This document shows positions 41,866 through 53,273 of a DNA stretch of 64,000 nt, piece by piece. The DNA is from Cheiracanthium punctorium. Taxonomy: Eukaryota > Arthropoda > Arachnida > Araneae > Cheiracanthiidae. The stretch spans positions 620,001 through 684,000 of the forward strand of contig JAWZYV010019563.1 of the NCBI GenBank assembly GCA_038373885.1, read 5' to 3'. A model generated the notes under the pieces. It was not told the origin of the DNA. It searched no databases and worked only from the letters and a program-made list of their open reading frames with translations. The stretch's first letter is position 1. Every line of letters begins with the position of its first letter. A program made the translations under genes and the position numbers.

Positions 41866-44090
41866 GTAGTTTTGAAGAAGTAAAGCTGCATTCATACTGG
41901 CCGTTCCGTGCCGCTCAGATTCCGCTCTGATATCCTCAATAATAACAATAACAATAAGTCCCGCGTGCTATATTTCAGTATATAACAGATTATCATTGAT
42001 TACTGAGCGTTGACGTCAACATAATACAATCTCATAGAGCGAGAGGAAACACGTGCATTCACTCTCCGTTAGCTTTACCCCCTCCTCGACCTGTTCATTT
42101 GGATTCCCTTCACTGGCAGCTTGCCAATATTCTACGCGATCCGCAGACCGCAATCAAACTATATGTATACCAAAAGCCGTCCAGTTGGGGGACCTTTGGC
42201 GCAATTTTTGACGGAGGCACATGACCGTTGTCCGACCATTACCTAATTACATGGTAGGATGGTATTGTGCGTAAATGGATAACTCTAAAACTGCCATTGA
42301 CCGCAATGTATTGGAATTCTTTTGAGTTTTCCTATAGAACAACTATAAATGATACAGAAGCTATTTTCGATGGAGAGATTCATTTTGTAATCCATAACAA
42401 CATGTATCACTTTTCAGTCGTTTGAAATGAGTTAATATCTCTAAAATACGCTTTAATGAATTTCTGCCCATAGAGCTTAATGTGTGGAAAACATTTTGGG
42501 TGGCCCTGTACATAAACTATCCAGTCGATTGGAACCAAAAAGGGGCTTGCATAACTAGATGTTACAACAATCCTAAATATAAAATTTCAACATTCTACGA
42601 CTAATAGTTTTCAAGATATGCGAGTTACATACATACGTACCTGACGTCCGGGGAAAACTGGTCAAAATGGATTGTTGATGCACTTATAGGAGCAGACATA
42701 GATGCGTACGATGAGATGTCTCACAAAAACTCTTAAAAGTAGGTAGTCAAAATCGATTTTTTCCTCTAAATATGGATACCGAAATTTTTCGCGATCACAT
42801 TACTTCCTTGAACAAATCAGATTCCAATTTTATTGCATGTAAATCGGTTAATTAGAGCATGAGTTACAAATTTTCAAAATTTCCTCCGTAATCGCCGTAC
42901 CTCAATGTTAGTACGTTATCAGATTAGGGATTTTTTAATTTTCTACCAAATAATGAATATATTCCAAAAATGAGATCATTTTTGGAAGTAATTTTGGGCG
43001 ACATATCGGGCGATTTATCGCAGTCGCAATTTTTGAGGGAGGTACACACGTATGTCGTCGGACCATTAGCTAACTATGTTGTAGGATGATATTGTGCTTT
43101 AAATGGTCGAATGTCTGTAAAAATGCCGTTGAACTTAATGTATTGGCATGGACATGTATAAGAGGGATGTTTAGGGGGTCTGGGCATTCCCTCTCCCTTA
43201 GTCTGCACAAAAGAGCTAATTTTGGCCACATAGCTTACCAGTCTCTTGTATCCATGCCTCAGACTAGTACACGGTAAAACATTTTTAAATTTTACGTAAA
43301 TTTTGAAACTTTGTATTGATTGAAAAATTTATATTAATTTTGCAAACTATATACTTTAATGATTATTCGCTATAAAGAAGATGAAAAATTCTGCAATGTA
43401 GTTGAAATTTTTGCTCTTGCTGAAGAGCTGTAAAAGATAGAAACACTAAATCGAATGAAGAGCTTTATCTCGTAATTCTTAATAACACGTATAAATTTTG
43501 TTTAGTTTGAAATAGCGGAATATCGCTAAAATATGCCTCAAAGAACGATTTCCTACGGAACACTATGTATTAGAATTCTTTAGGGTCCTCCTGTATAAAG
43601 AACAGAAAATGCTACATACATGCAGCATTTTCAATAGGTATACAATATAGTAGTAGGAATGACATATGTAAATTTCGTGGAAATCGATGCATAAATATTT
43701 CAATTAAAGCACGGACGGACGAACATGCAGATATACTGATATCATAAATACTTTTCAACCTTATTGAAAAGTGTTAAAAATGCGAATTCTAGTTTAAGTA
43801 CTCTAGTTTCAAACTTGACATCTTCGCCGCCTTATTAGCTCATTGTCTTCTGTTATAAAAATTTACGGCCTATGTTCCGTATCCGGTGCCCCTTGGTTCT
43901 GGCGACATCCTGAGCGATGTTCAACGTTAGTAAAGTACCCTGCCGATGGTAGTTTGACTGGCAACCATAAAGAAATGTGTAGAGCTTGGCGACGTTTTTT
44001 TTAGAGGAATGATAATGCGTGAAATATTGTAAATTGGATAATTTAGAACTATTGAAAGAAGCGAAATTTCTTGCACTTTCGGGCATGCGT

Positions 44091-45590
44091 AATAGTTGTT
44101 TTTTAATCTAGCTACTGTGTATGTGTGACGTAAGCAGATGAATGTAACGAATTCGCTTGCTCAATTTGACGTCACTAAGCTGATAATTTGCGTTTTGCGC
44201 ATGCGTTATTGCTATTTTTCGTTTTTTCCTGTTCTTTCGTCTACTATTCCAATTTGCTTCAACTTGTACTAATGTTTTTTTTTTTTTGGTCTCGCAGAGG
44301 GGCCCGCGTTAGTATATTTTCGAATGTATGTATCGATGAATGTAACGAATTCGCTCGCTCAATTTGACGTCATTAATTGACGTCCCGTCATTAATTGACG
44401 TCAAAAAATTGAGGGGCCCGCGTTAGCATATTTTCGAGGGGCCCTATTGTGGTGGTGGCCGGACCCACTGATGTTCTTTTTTGGGTCTCGCAGAGGGGCC
44501 GCGTTAGCATATTTTCGAGGGGGCCCTTTTGAAACGGTGGCTGGACCCACTGATGTTTTTTTTGGGTCTCGCAGAAGGGCCGCGTTAGCATATTTTCGAA
44601 GGGGCCCTTTTGAGGCGGTGGCTGGACCCACTGATGTTTTTTTTTAGGTCTCGCAGAGGGGCCGCGTTAGCATATTTTGGAGGGGGCCCTTTTGAGGCGG
44701 TGGCCGGACCCACTGATGTTTTTTTTGGGTCTCGCAGAGGGGACCGCATTAGCATATTTTCGAGGGGGCCCTTTTTAGGCGGTGGCCGGACCCACTGATG
44801 TTTTTTTGGATCTCGCAGAGGGACCCGGGTTAGCATATTTTCGAGGGGGCCCCCTTGAGGCGGTGGCCGGACCCACTGATGTTTTTTTTGGGTCTCGCAG
44901 AGGGGCCCGCCCGGACACACAGATGTTTTTGGGGGTCTCGCAGAGGGGCCCGCGTTATCATATTTTCTAGGGGGCCCTTTTGAGGCGGTAGCCGGACCCA
45001 CTGATGTTTTTTTTGGGGTCTCGCAGAGTGGCTCGCGCGCCCTCCGAGAAAAATGTTTTTACACTACATAAATGGGGCTTTTACCAATATTTAGCAGGCT
45101 TTATACTAGATAAAATGAATATTCACTATTTGCGCCCCCCTCCGAAAGAGTTTCTGCTTCCGCCCTTGGAGAACATAAATGTAAAGCTGACGTCATAAAC
45201 TTGAAAATCGTCTAGATTTTTTATCACATGTTGGTCTGGAAAATCGTTTTTTTTTTTTAAAATCAGAATCTGAGTGGCAATTCTGATAATTAAACGCGGT
45301 GCATTTGAAGTATAGAATTTTCATTTAGTGTTAATTGCATGAAGATTGAAGTTTGGTGTTCTTTGATTCTGAGTCGAATAAGTTTGTGTTGACTTTTCCT
45401 TGTGTTTTTGATTCCGTTTTACGGACCCTTTAACGTAAGTTAGTGAGCGTCTCGGGGAATTTCTTCGTTAGTATGGATGTGTGGAATATAGAATGGGGGT
45501 GGGGGGGGGAAGTGAGGTAAGTGCTTCTTTAATTGTACTTTTTCTAATGTTTTGCTGTGGATTTGACTGTTTTATATAGTGTCATTTACT
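44091..45590 (+). repeat. inverted duplicate, copy 1 (matches 62640-64000 in reverse)
   Basis: About 1.5 kb closely similar to the reverse complement of 62640-64000: shared AAATGGGGCTTTTACCAATA, TGCGCCCCCCTCCGAAAGAG, ACGTTAGTTAGTGAGCG-like and TTATATAGTGTCA phrases. It contains the 82-bp minisatellite. The far end of copy 2 lies outside the window. Probably a large non-autonomous repeat rather than a gene. Confidence 0.85.
44415..45030 (+). repeat. 82-bp GC-rich minisatellite, about 7.5 units
   Basis: Units of ~81-83 bp contain GGTCTCGCAGAGGGGCCCGC, GTTAGCATATTTTCGAGGGG and GGACCCACTGATG, with one ~42-bp half unit near 44912. Open frames on both strands are a by-product of unit periodicity. 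Confidence 0.95.
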
Positions 45591-45650
45591 TAGAATTTGT
45601 GTTTCTTTGTAAAATTTTAGTGGTATATACTAGTGTTTATTCGTCACAAG

Positions 45651-45771
45651 ACGGCGATAGCCGTTGGAGCTTGGCGGTCGCCAGGGAGGCTTGGCTCCAT
45701 GGCTGGAGCTTGGCGCCCAGGTCTGTAGCTCTCGCACTTGGCGATCGCCAAGCTCCAGCGGCTATCGCCGT
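45651..45771. repeat. 33-bp near-perfect inverted repeat
   Basis: Arms 45651-45683 and 45739-45771, starting ACGGCGATAGCCGTTGGAGC, differ at 2 of 33 positions. The 55-bp loop is itself GC-rich (CTTGGCTCCATGGCTGG). A related arm lies at 53738-53783. Confidence 0.85.
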
Positions 45772-45872
45772 GTTTACATGAGGGGCACCGTCTTGTATGA
45801 TTTTACCAAATTTACAAACAATAATCCTCAAATTCTTAGTTATAGTAATTAGCGACGAATGATCACTGTTGT

Positions 45873-46049
45873 CAGTAACGGAGCCAGAAAAATAATCTGG
45901 AGGTGGCACAAAATATTTTTGTCTCCCCTTTCTCAGATTCATTTGAATTTGCAAAATAAGTCAGTCTTTTATAATGTAAACTTAGATCGTCTGGGAAAGG
46001 AAGGGGGTTCACCTGTCCCCGTGCCCACTTCTGGATCCGCCAATGACTG
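45873..46049. mobile_element. 177-bp hAT-like MITE
   Basis: CAGTAACGGAGCCAGAA and TTCTGGATCCGCCAATGACTG are inverted ends of the CAGTGGCGGATCCAGA type seen in hAT MITEs. No clean 8-bp duplication. Confidence 0.5.
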
Positions 46050-46347
46050 TAGTATTCCTAATTAATCAAGAAAGGTATAATGACATATTAAATAAAACTA
46101 ACATTCTTCTAGAGACTTCTCCATCACTGATTTTCTCGACACTTTTAGTCGCTTGTGTCAAAATAAGTGATTTGGATTTCAATTCTTTATTTGCATCAGA
46201 ATAGTTTATAAAATATCCAAGAAGTACACTTCGTTTACTTGGTAGCTAGAGTGAAAGAGATTTTAAAAATCGTTTTTATTCACATGCTCAAAAGTATTTT
46301 AAAAATAAATAAATAACCAAGTTTAGAGAATTTACAAACTGTCTTAC

Positions 46348-46362
46348 CTCTGACTTCTCCAT
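46348..46362 (-). CDS. possible first coding exon (MEKSE)
   Basis: ATGGAGAAGTCAGAG is followed by the consensus donor gtaagac. It is on the right strand for the LAP-like gene but ends in phase 0, while the exon at 38078 needs phase 2, so at least one more exon would be required. Weak. Confidence 0.2.
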
Positions 46363-46498
46363 AGTTATTTTAAATATTTAAAGTTGGATCAAAACTAAAG
46401 GATCGGAATCTCTATAGTAAAGGATGGTTTCAAAAAATCCTACACCAGAGGACGTTAATCTACTAATGCTCAATTAGATCTCGTGTTCTCCGCCTTAT

Positions 46499-46911
46499 TA
46501 CCATAGAGATATGAATGCAAGGAGACGGCATTAGCTATTTGATAGTGAGGCCGAACCTGTAACCGATCAGCCATATTGCTTTGCCCACATTGCAATATGA
46601 CTGTGTTATTCTATGGTGACAGTTCCAACTTTAAAGGAGTAATGCTGCCAAAGTTGGCGCCAAGAATAATCACGTACTTGACATAACTGTAAAACTTTTA
46701 ACTTTAGAATGCTGCGATTTTGTATTTAGAACTATTGTAACTTATAATTGTGCGTCTTTACTTTTTAATCCGTAAAATCGTGCATCTTTTATTGTTATTT
46801 AAAGGGAAACCAACAAAAGGGTCTGCCATACTTAGACCAACACAGTTACTTCATTTCGTCCAATGCTGAAGATAGCTAATGCCATCTCCTTGTACTCATA
46901 TCTCTATGATA
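46499..46911. mobile_element. 413-bp MITE with TA target, CATAGAGATATG ends
   Basis: TACCATAGAGATATG at 46499 and CATATCTCTATGATA at 46911 are inverted, and GGCATTAGCTAT pairs with ATAGCTAATGCC further in (about 48 bp in all). TA on both sides suggests a Tc1/mariner-type MITE. Confidence 0.8.
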
Positions 46912-47449
46912 TGTTACGATCTGTGATATAAAAAGTAATCTCCTGGAAGCAAACTGATTCCCAAAGTAAGTTAAAGAAAATTACGCTCAACACATTTAAT
47001 TTTTGTCCATTTAAAACAAATAATTAATTTTATTTACTATCTTTAACATTACTACAGTCTGTAATAACGGAATCCATTGTAGCGACCCCCTTAGAAAGTT
47101 TTCCGACCAAGGCACCCCCCATACTAAGCAGATAGCCCACGTGTAACTTTGTCATGACAATACAAACAAACATTGTAGCGACTAGTTATTAAATTCAGCA
47201 ATCAAATGAAATGGAACACATTTTTATACTTATTAGACTCGGAAAATGAAAATACAAAACTTATAAAAAAAAACAGAACATTAAATTACTGGCATTTAAA
47301 ATAATATTCAGAAAATTTTCATTCTTCCCCCCCCCCTTTTTTTTTCCTTTGCGTCTGTGATGTCATTTTCTCGCAAGTCATTATTTGATGTATGCTAAGG
47401 AAAGTAAAACCCTTGGATTAAAGTAGATTGGACTTGGGAAGTATTACTA
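46912..47449. other. intergenic sequence, nothing recognised
   Basis: AT-rich with C- and T-runs near 47330. No gene or element ends seen. Confidence 0.5.
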
Positions 47450-47896
47450 AGCACTGCCTTCTAGATACAGAAAGCCTAAGCGCTGAAGCTTTGAGGTCAT
47501 CATTAAGCCTTCAAGTAATGACATCACCACACTTTCATTCTCATAAAGTAAAACTATTTCAGTTTTCTGGTGAATGCTACAAATATTAAAAAGTATCTTA
47601 AGTGAAAGATAAAAATTAAAATATGTTTGTGACGCAAAACAATTCATTGTGATCTACTCCCTTATTACATTATATAATTAGTTACAGTTAAAAACTGCCC
47701 GTTTTTGTAAAATTAAATTTTCTATCTCAATTCATTAAAATGTTATTATGAGAGAGTAAATTCACCAGAAATTTCGAATACTTTTACTATATGAAAATTA
47801 AACTGTGATGACGTCACCTTTAAAAGGCCAACTGATGACGTAAAGGCTTGGAGACGTAGCAGTGGTTAGGCTTTCTGTATCTAGGAGGCAATGCTC
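47450..47896. mobile_element. ~440-bp foldback MITE
   Basis: CTAGATACAGAAAGCCTAA (47461) and TTAGGCTTTCTGTATCTAG (47865-47883) are inverted, and imperfect pairing continues about 130 bp inward (GACATCACCACA/TGTGATGACGTC, TTTCTGGTGAAT/ATTCACCAGAAA). It directly abuts the Tc1 element at 47897. Confidence 0.75.
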
Positions 47897-49451
47897 TAAG
47901 ACACTCACTTGCAAAAGTTAAGCACGGAGAGGAAAATGCTAATTTCCGGAAGCCAGTCAGAATTGAAGAGGATGCAATTCGCTGCAGAGGTAGATGGAAG
48001 TATGCAAATATGTTAGGTAATAGCCAATCGCGCTTTCATATCAAGAAATATGCAAAAAGGGCAGTCTTTATAAGATTCCAGCTTTATGAAGTGTTACAGA
48101 AGTTGATTGTAAGTGCTGATAGAAGGTGTTTAAAACTTTCATACAATTTGTTTTCCAGACATACGTGTTTCTATGACTTCCAGAAGACGAATTGAAGATT
48201 CTGAGCTCTGGTGTGCTGTTGGGCCCATTGAGGCAGGACAGTCGATCACAGATACTGTTCTTTTCTTCAGCGTTCATCATTCTGCAATTTCACGTTTATG
48301 GAAACAATTCCAAACCACACAGACAGTTGTCCGAAGGCCCGTAGCCGATCGCCCAAGGGTTACAACACCCGCGAAAGATCGTTATATTGCTATTTTAGCC
48401 AAGCCGAATCGCAGAGCGACTTCCACACGTATGACATCTATGGTTACAGCGTCCATTGGTAAGGCGATATCTGCAGCTACTGTACGCCAAAGATTACATA
48501 TGAGTGGACTGTACGCCCAGGTACCTCGAGTTTGTGTTTATCTATCCGTCCAGTCAAGAGGGGCACGATTAAAGTGGTGCCGGGAAACATGTCAATTGGA
48601 CTGTGACTGGGGCAATGTCGTGTTTACTGGTAAGTCAAGATTTGCTCTGGAGCCAGATGTCAAGCATATAAGGATATGGCATGAACCAGGAACACGCAAT
48701 CAGCCCCAAAGCATCACTGAACAGCACGCATTCTGAGGCGGAAGCATTATGGAGTGGGCAGGGATTTCATTAGGATACCGCACCGACCTGCACATCTTTA
48801 AACGGGGTTCTGTGACAGCTGCCCGGTATCGAGATGAAGTCCTAGAACCCATTGTGAGATTGTACGCTGCAGCAGTTGGTCCTACTTTTGTTTTAATGGA
48901 CGATAACGCACGTCCCCATAGAGCCGACATCGTCGATGACTACCTGGAGAATGAAGGGATTGCGCGTATAGCGTGGCCAGCATATTCGCCCGACCTTAAT
49001 CCCATTGAAAATCTTTGGCATGCTCTCGGCTGTACTGTATCTTCACGTTTCCCACCTCCAGCCACTCTTATTGAGCTGGAAACTGCTCTACAAGAAGAAT
49101 GGCCATTACTGAATTCTGCGGTGGTTGACCACTTAATTGAAAGCATGGTCACAAAGTGTAAATTTTGTATAGAGATGAGGGGGGATCACATACCCTATTA
49201 ATGTCCTTTTTTTTCGTTTTTTGATGTTTATTTTCACTTAATACATAATTCTGTTTAACTCTCCATTATGTCATTATCTGATAACTTACAAAAATTCAAT
49301 ATTGTTTTCATTTCTGTATATAATTATTCATTTTGGTTTATGCATAAATATATATGCTACTTTCCTGCCGAATTTTGAGTCAATCAAAGCAGTATTTATT
49401 GATTTTTTTTGCATTTTACATCTTCGTGCATAACTTTTGCAAGTGGGTGTA
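47897..49451 (+). mobile_element. nearly full-length Tc1-type transposon
   Basis: 1555 bp between TA sites, with inverted ends CACTTGCAAAAGTTAAGCAC (47906) and GTGCATAACTTTTGCAAGTG (to 49444). Encloses one plus-strand transposase frame. Size and structure are normal for Tc1. Confidence 0.92.
48173..49201 (+). pseudogene. Tc1 (DD34E) transposase with one in-frame stop and mutated active site
   Basis: 342 codons in a single frame from ATG 48173 to TAA 49199, broken only by TGA at 48734-48736. Order: N-terminal HTH region (SITDTVLFFSVHHSAISRLW), GRPR-like linker (RPVADRPRVTTPAKDR), second HTH (ATSTRMTSMVTASIGKAISA), and the DDE domain. The first catalytic Asp is Gly (VVFTGKSRF); the second (MDDNARPH) and the Glu (SPDLNPIENLW) are intact, with exactly 34 residues between them. 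Ends GDHIPY. Transposition needs the missing Asp, so the copy is inactive in cis but recent. Confidence 0.93.
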
Positions 49452-50676
49452 TATTGCCATCAGATCACCCGAAGTCGTAACATGAGCACTTGCGTTAGCC
49501 CCCTGCTTTGATCAGAGTCCTCTGGTGTCTAATTTTGTGCGATCGTTTTGATAGCTTTTAAACCGTAAATGATTTCTATGCTTAAATATTAATCCATGAA
49601 AGTGAATTTCATGCTATCAATACGGTGTAACCTAGATATCTCGAATAAATATACTTTCCCTTTTCCTGCCAAACTCCTGGAAATTCGGAATTATCATTAT
49701 TTTAATAGAATGTACAGCTGCGGAAAAAAAAAGGCCCACTTTCTCTTTATTTCGCCATCGTTCGTCGTACAGCAAAGTTATATATACCATTCGTTTGCAA
49801 ATAACGCGTACTTTAATTTACTATTAATTTAATTTGCATAAGGGGCCGTCTTCATATTTAATTCTGCATCAACTTCGGATTTCTCAATGGCAACCCCATA
49901 TTTTGACTTTATTAAACGAAAGAAAACCTTCAAATTACCCTAAATATTAATTTTCACCAATTTTCTACGATAATTTCCGGAGATATTGAGAATTCATTTT
50001 TGCGCGTTTTTAAGGGACTTTCTGCAAATTGAAAAACGCTATTTGTAGGTTCCGAACTTTTCGCCTTTCATTTATTTCGCTAGCGAGAATTAAAAGAAAT
50101 TAATATTATTTTCAAGGACAATATTGTTCCCATCTCAGTTTTTTGTACTGAGAATATCAAGGGTAGAATAAAATATTTAGTCTGTGGTCCAAATGACCCG
50201 TGAGTTCATAACTTCCTTGGTTCGTACACATAAATTAAGGGAAAAATGCAAAATGACTTCTAAGGATTTTGAAAATCTTTGTAGTTTTGAAATTGTTATT
50301 CAGTGTTTCCCTTGATGTTTCTCTTAGACAGCTGAAATGTTGGCAGGAGTTAGAGGCTGCTTCCCTGCTCTTCTGACTACAAGCATGAATATTGCTCGAC
50401 TCAGCTATGGTCGAACTTAAGAATGGTTTCATGATTGAAAATTTATTTGTTTGAATTTCATGTAAAAAACGCAATTACTTTTTTGCCGACCCAATATTAT
50501 CACTGTGTTTGTTATTTCACTTTCTTCATTTAATGCTATCGCCTGCAATGTGCAATATTCTTAAGACTTTTGGCGGTATTTTAATTTACAGTTAGATGAA
50601 AATTTTTTTACAGAAAAACGTGATTTTGAATGTTTGATAAAGTATGGGGAATTCCAAAGACCTAATGTTTCCGATA

Positions 50677-51466
50677 TTAAAAAATCTCATGTGTCCAACA
50701 CATGACTTCCTTGCACGTCTATTAAATCAAAAGAATTTTCGACGCACTTCCTCCAAACTTATTTGTTTGAAAGATAAAATATCAATAATAGTAAGGTTTA
50801 GAGATTTCTAGCCAAATATTTCGATATGGCCAATCTGAGTTCAATTTGAAAGATTTCCTTCTGACACTTTATTTGGCGATATTTCACCAAAAGCCGACAA
50901 ACTTGAGATAGTTTGCGAGATTTTGGGGATAGCCAAAGTAGTCATTGACCACAGACTTTCAATGAATTGAATGCATCCATACACCTTAATGTATTTAAAG
51001 TCATTTGGCTCACCCTGGAAATAAATTCCCAGTCGATTGTTGTCGAAAAAGATATTGAAAACAGTTAGATATTACAATAGTTCTAAATACAAAAGTTCAA
51101 AATTCTACGGGTTAAAGTTTTCAGAGTTATACAAAATACGAAATAATTTTTGGCGCCAAATTTGGCGATATTTCGGCGAAACTTGTTAATGTTGACGAAA
51201 TTTGGCGAGATTTTAAGCATGGACCAAACAATGACAGATTATCGCCAAATTTGGTGATATTTCGCCAAAACTCGCCAAGAACGATGACAAATGACGATAC
51301 TTTGGTCATGGACCAAATGAGTGACTATCGCCAAATTTTGCGACATTTCGGCAAAACTCGCCAAGATCGAGGACAGACGGCGAGATTTTGGGCATGTACC
51401 AAACAATGACCATCTACAATTGTATTATATTGAAGATGTCCATAGACATTAAAGTACTGAAATTGA
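50677..51466 (+). repeat. AATCTCATGT dispersed repeat inserted in copy 2
   Basis: Matches 40500-41300 (GATTTCTAGCCAAATA, GGGTTCAATTTGAAAGATTT-like, CATCCATACACCTTAATGTA). It lacks the hAT MITE found in the 40.6-kb copy and so shows its empty site. Confidence 0.75.
51148..51412 (+). repeat. ~80-bp tandem repeat rich in CGCCAAATTTGGCG
   Basis: About three units containing GCCAAATTTGGCGATATTTC, CGCCAAAACTCGCCAAGA and CATGGACCAAA. The unit core is palindromic (CGCCAAATTTGGCG). Two related units lie near 40850-40910 and 41165-41230. Confidence 0.75.
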
Positions 51467-52211
51467 GAAAAACCTCTAATTTATTTGCTTCAAAATTTGA
51501 TGTTTTTAATACTGGTATCTTTTAAATTGTTTTTGCACAAAATAAATCTAATTTACATTTATTTTATGCAATTTTCAAAAAATTTTCACTTAATAAATTT
51601 ATATATGGTCCCTTAACTCATGAAAATAACACATTTTATTTAATATAAATTAAACTACTGAACGTAAAAATTTGAAATTTTGCACAGCCATGTAATATTA
51701 ATTTCTGCATCTATTTCCATCGAAATTTGGCTAGGTCGCTATTCATAATTTTTTTTAATATTAATTTAATAATTCATAATTCATATTAATGATTTATTAA
51801 AAATCATAATAACATTAAATTATGTTTGGGCCGTTTAGTTCTAATAGTACGAATAAAAATCAGTTTCTTACTACCAAATTTATATGAGATATGAATTGAA
51901 GTATGAAAAAATATTTTAACAAAGGGGGAGGGGTGCTCATAACTCACTCATTTTCTGTCCAAATTTATTGAAAATTGGTGTCCTGGATTAAAATGAGCTA
52001 AATTTTTGAAATACGAAGTGAAATCTAGGGGTTGCTATTGAGAAAAAAAAAGTTGGTGCGAATTTTAATATATAGATGGCCCCTTATGCAATTTTTATGC
52101 ATAGCAAATTAAAGTGTGCGTCAGTCGTAAACGATTGGTATCTGTAACTTTGCTGTGCGACGAACGACGGCCGAAAAATGTACAAGTGGGCCTTTTTTTT
52201 CCGCAGCTGTA

Positions 52212-52660
52212 CAACCGACTCCCGTATTTCAGGGGTCCCGGGGGCTTAGATTACGCCACTGAGTATGTACATGAGCTCTAGAGAATATTAGGGCTACGGA
52301 ACTTTTTTTACTAGAAATTAAGCCCTTGTATGTGTTGGAAAACTTGGTTATTAATTAGGCATTTTATCTTGATTAAAAGTTTTATTAGCACTCAACGTGC
52401 ACACACACAGAAAATACATTACATGATTACAAACACAACCGATAACGACCATGACGTGAGGAAGAGTGAAGAAGGCAAAGGTGTTGCCAATCTGGAAATA
52501 CAAAAGTACACACCAACACGCCTCCTTACATTTGTATTTAATACTTTACATTGCATAATTAAGCACTTTACAAACACATAATACTAAAGTTTTTTCTAGA
52601 GTTTTTTTTTTTTTTTTTTTTTTTCATCTTAAAAGCTTAATAAACAAAATTAAATGTAAT
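52212..52660. other. intergenic sequence with T run
   Basis: No gene recognised. A T run of ~25 near 52600-52624. Confidence 0.5.
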
Positions 52661-52663
52661 TCC

Positions 52664-52840
52664 CCAGACAGCACAGCAAACTTGCATCTAACTTGCAGCA
52701 AGCTTGACTTATCAAGTCAATAAACTTGAATTAAGCTTGAAAATTTCAAGCGTGTAAGCTTAATGCAAGCTTGAATCAAGTGTTCTAGTTTACACTTGCC
52801 CAGCTTGCATTAAGATTGACATAGCAAGCTTGAATCAAGA
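52664..52840 (-). repeat. reverse copy of the AAGCTTGA repeat end
   Basis: CCCAGACAGCACAGCAAACT to GACATAGCAAGCTTGAATC is the reverse complement of 36940-37137, including TGTTCTAGTTTACACTTGCC. Interrupted at 52843 by a further element. Confidence 0.8.
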
Positions 52841-52842
52841 AT

Positions 52843-53273
52843 CAGTGGCGCACCTAGGATTTTACTTTGGTAGGGGGGGGGGCTACAAATACTGATGAAC
52901 TCGGTTATAATGATCTCGATTGTAGTTATAACCCTTTTATCACGTCAAAATATTCAGTATCACTTGCCCATGGAACACAATCCTATTATCAAATTAACTC
53001 GTTTTAGAGTCATAAATAATTATCTGATCTATTCAGTGACATTAACCGAGTTTAAATGTATTTCATACACTAACTGTAAGTATTTATATAAAAACCAATT
53101 TTTTCCCTAAAAGATATTTTAGAAATAATTCGAAGACGATCTTTTAAAAATAAAATATTTTAACTCATTAATGACAACTTTTAATTTTTAAAGTTTTTTG
53201 ACATCTAACTCTCCAACTTTAGGGGGGAAGGGGGTTCTGCCCCCATATCCTCCCACCGTGGGTGCGTCCATGT
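52843..53273. mobile_element. ~430-bp element with CAGTGGCGCACCTA ends
   Basis: CAGTGGCGCACCTAGG and TGGGTGCGTCCATG are inverted; G and C runs just inside, as in hAT MITEs of this window. No target duplication confirmed. Confidence 0.5.

Larger units (their letters stand above)
40500..43760 (+). repeat. long stretch of LINE-tail-like dispersed repeats
   Basis: Repeated phrases TTTTGGGTGGCCCTGTAAAT, TTTCAACA.TCTACGACTAATAG and GAGATATGCGAGTTACATAC recur near 41030, 41300, 42500. 40500-41300 matches 50680-51466, and 43430-43760 matches 32270-32720. No gene recognised; a hAT MITE is inserted at 40611 and a small inverted-repeat element near 41560. Confidence 0.6.
49713..52211. mobile_element. 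CAGCTGCGG-ended Tc1/mariner-type element, copy 2 (inverted, with insertion)
   Basis: 2.5 kb between TACAGCTGCGGAAAAAAAAA and CCGCAGCTGTA. It is the reverse of 15327-17216, sharing ~190-bp ends and the mariner-like CAATTACTTTTTTGCCGACC (~50470). In place of ~170 bp of copy 1 it has a ~790-bp dispersed-repeat insertion (50677-51466); the HTH-like frame is cut there (IKYGEFQRPNVSDIKK). Confidence 0.8.

Noticed and set aside
44391..45001. Long open frames on both strands (repeating GPATASKGPPRKYANA-like peptides)
   Set aside because: They are translations of the 82-bp minisatellite; frames stay open because of unit periodicity and recur in the reverse duplicate at 63333-63603.
44415..45030. CRISPR-like regular repeats
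   Set aside because: Units are contiguous tandem copies without unique spacers, in a eukaryotic repeat.
45637..45954. 105-codon minus-strand frame and overlapping plus frames
   Set aside because: They translate a GC-rich hairpin and a hAT-like MITE.
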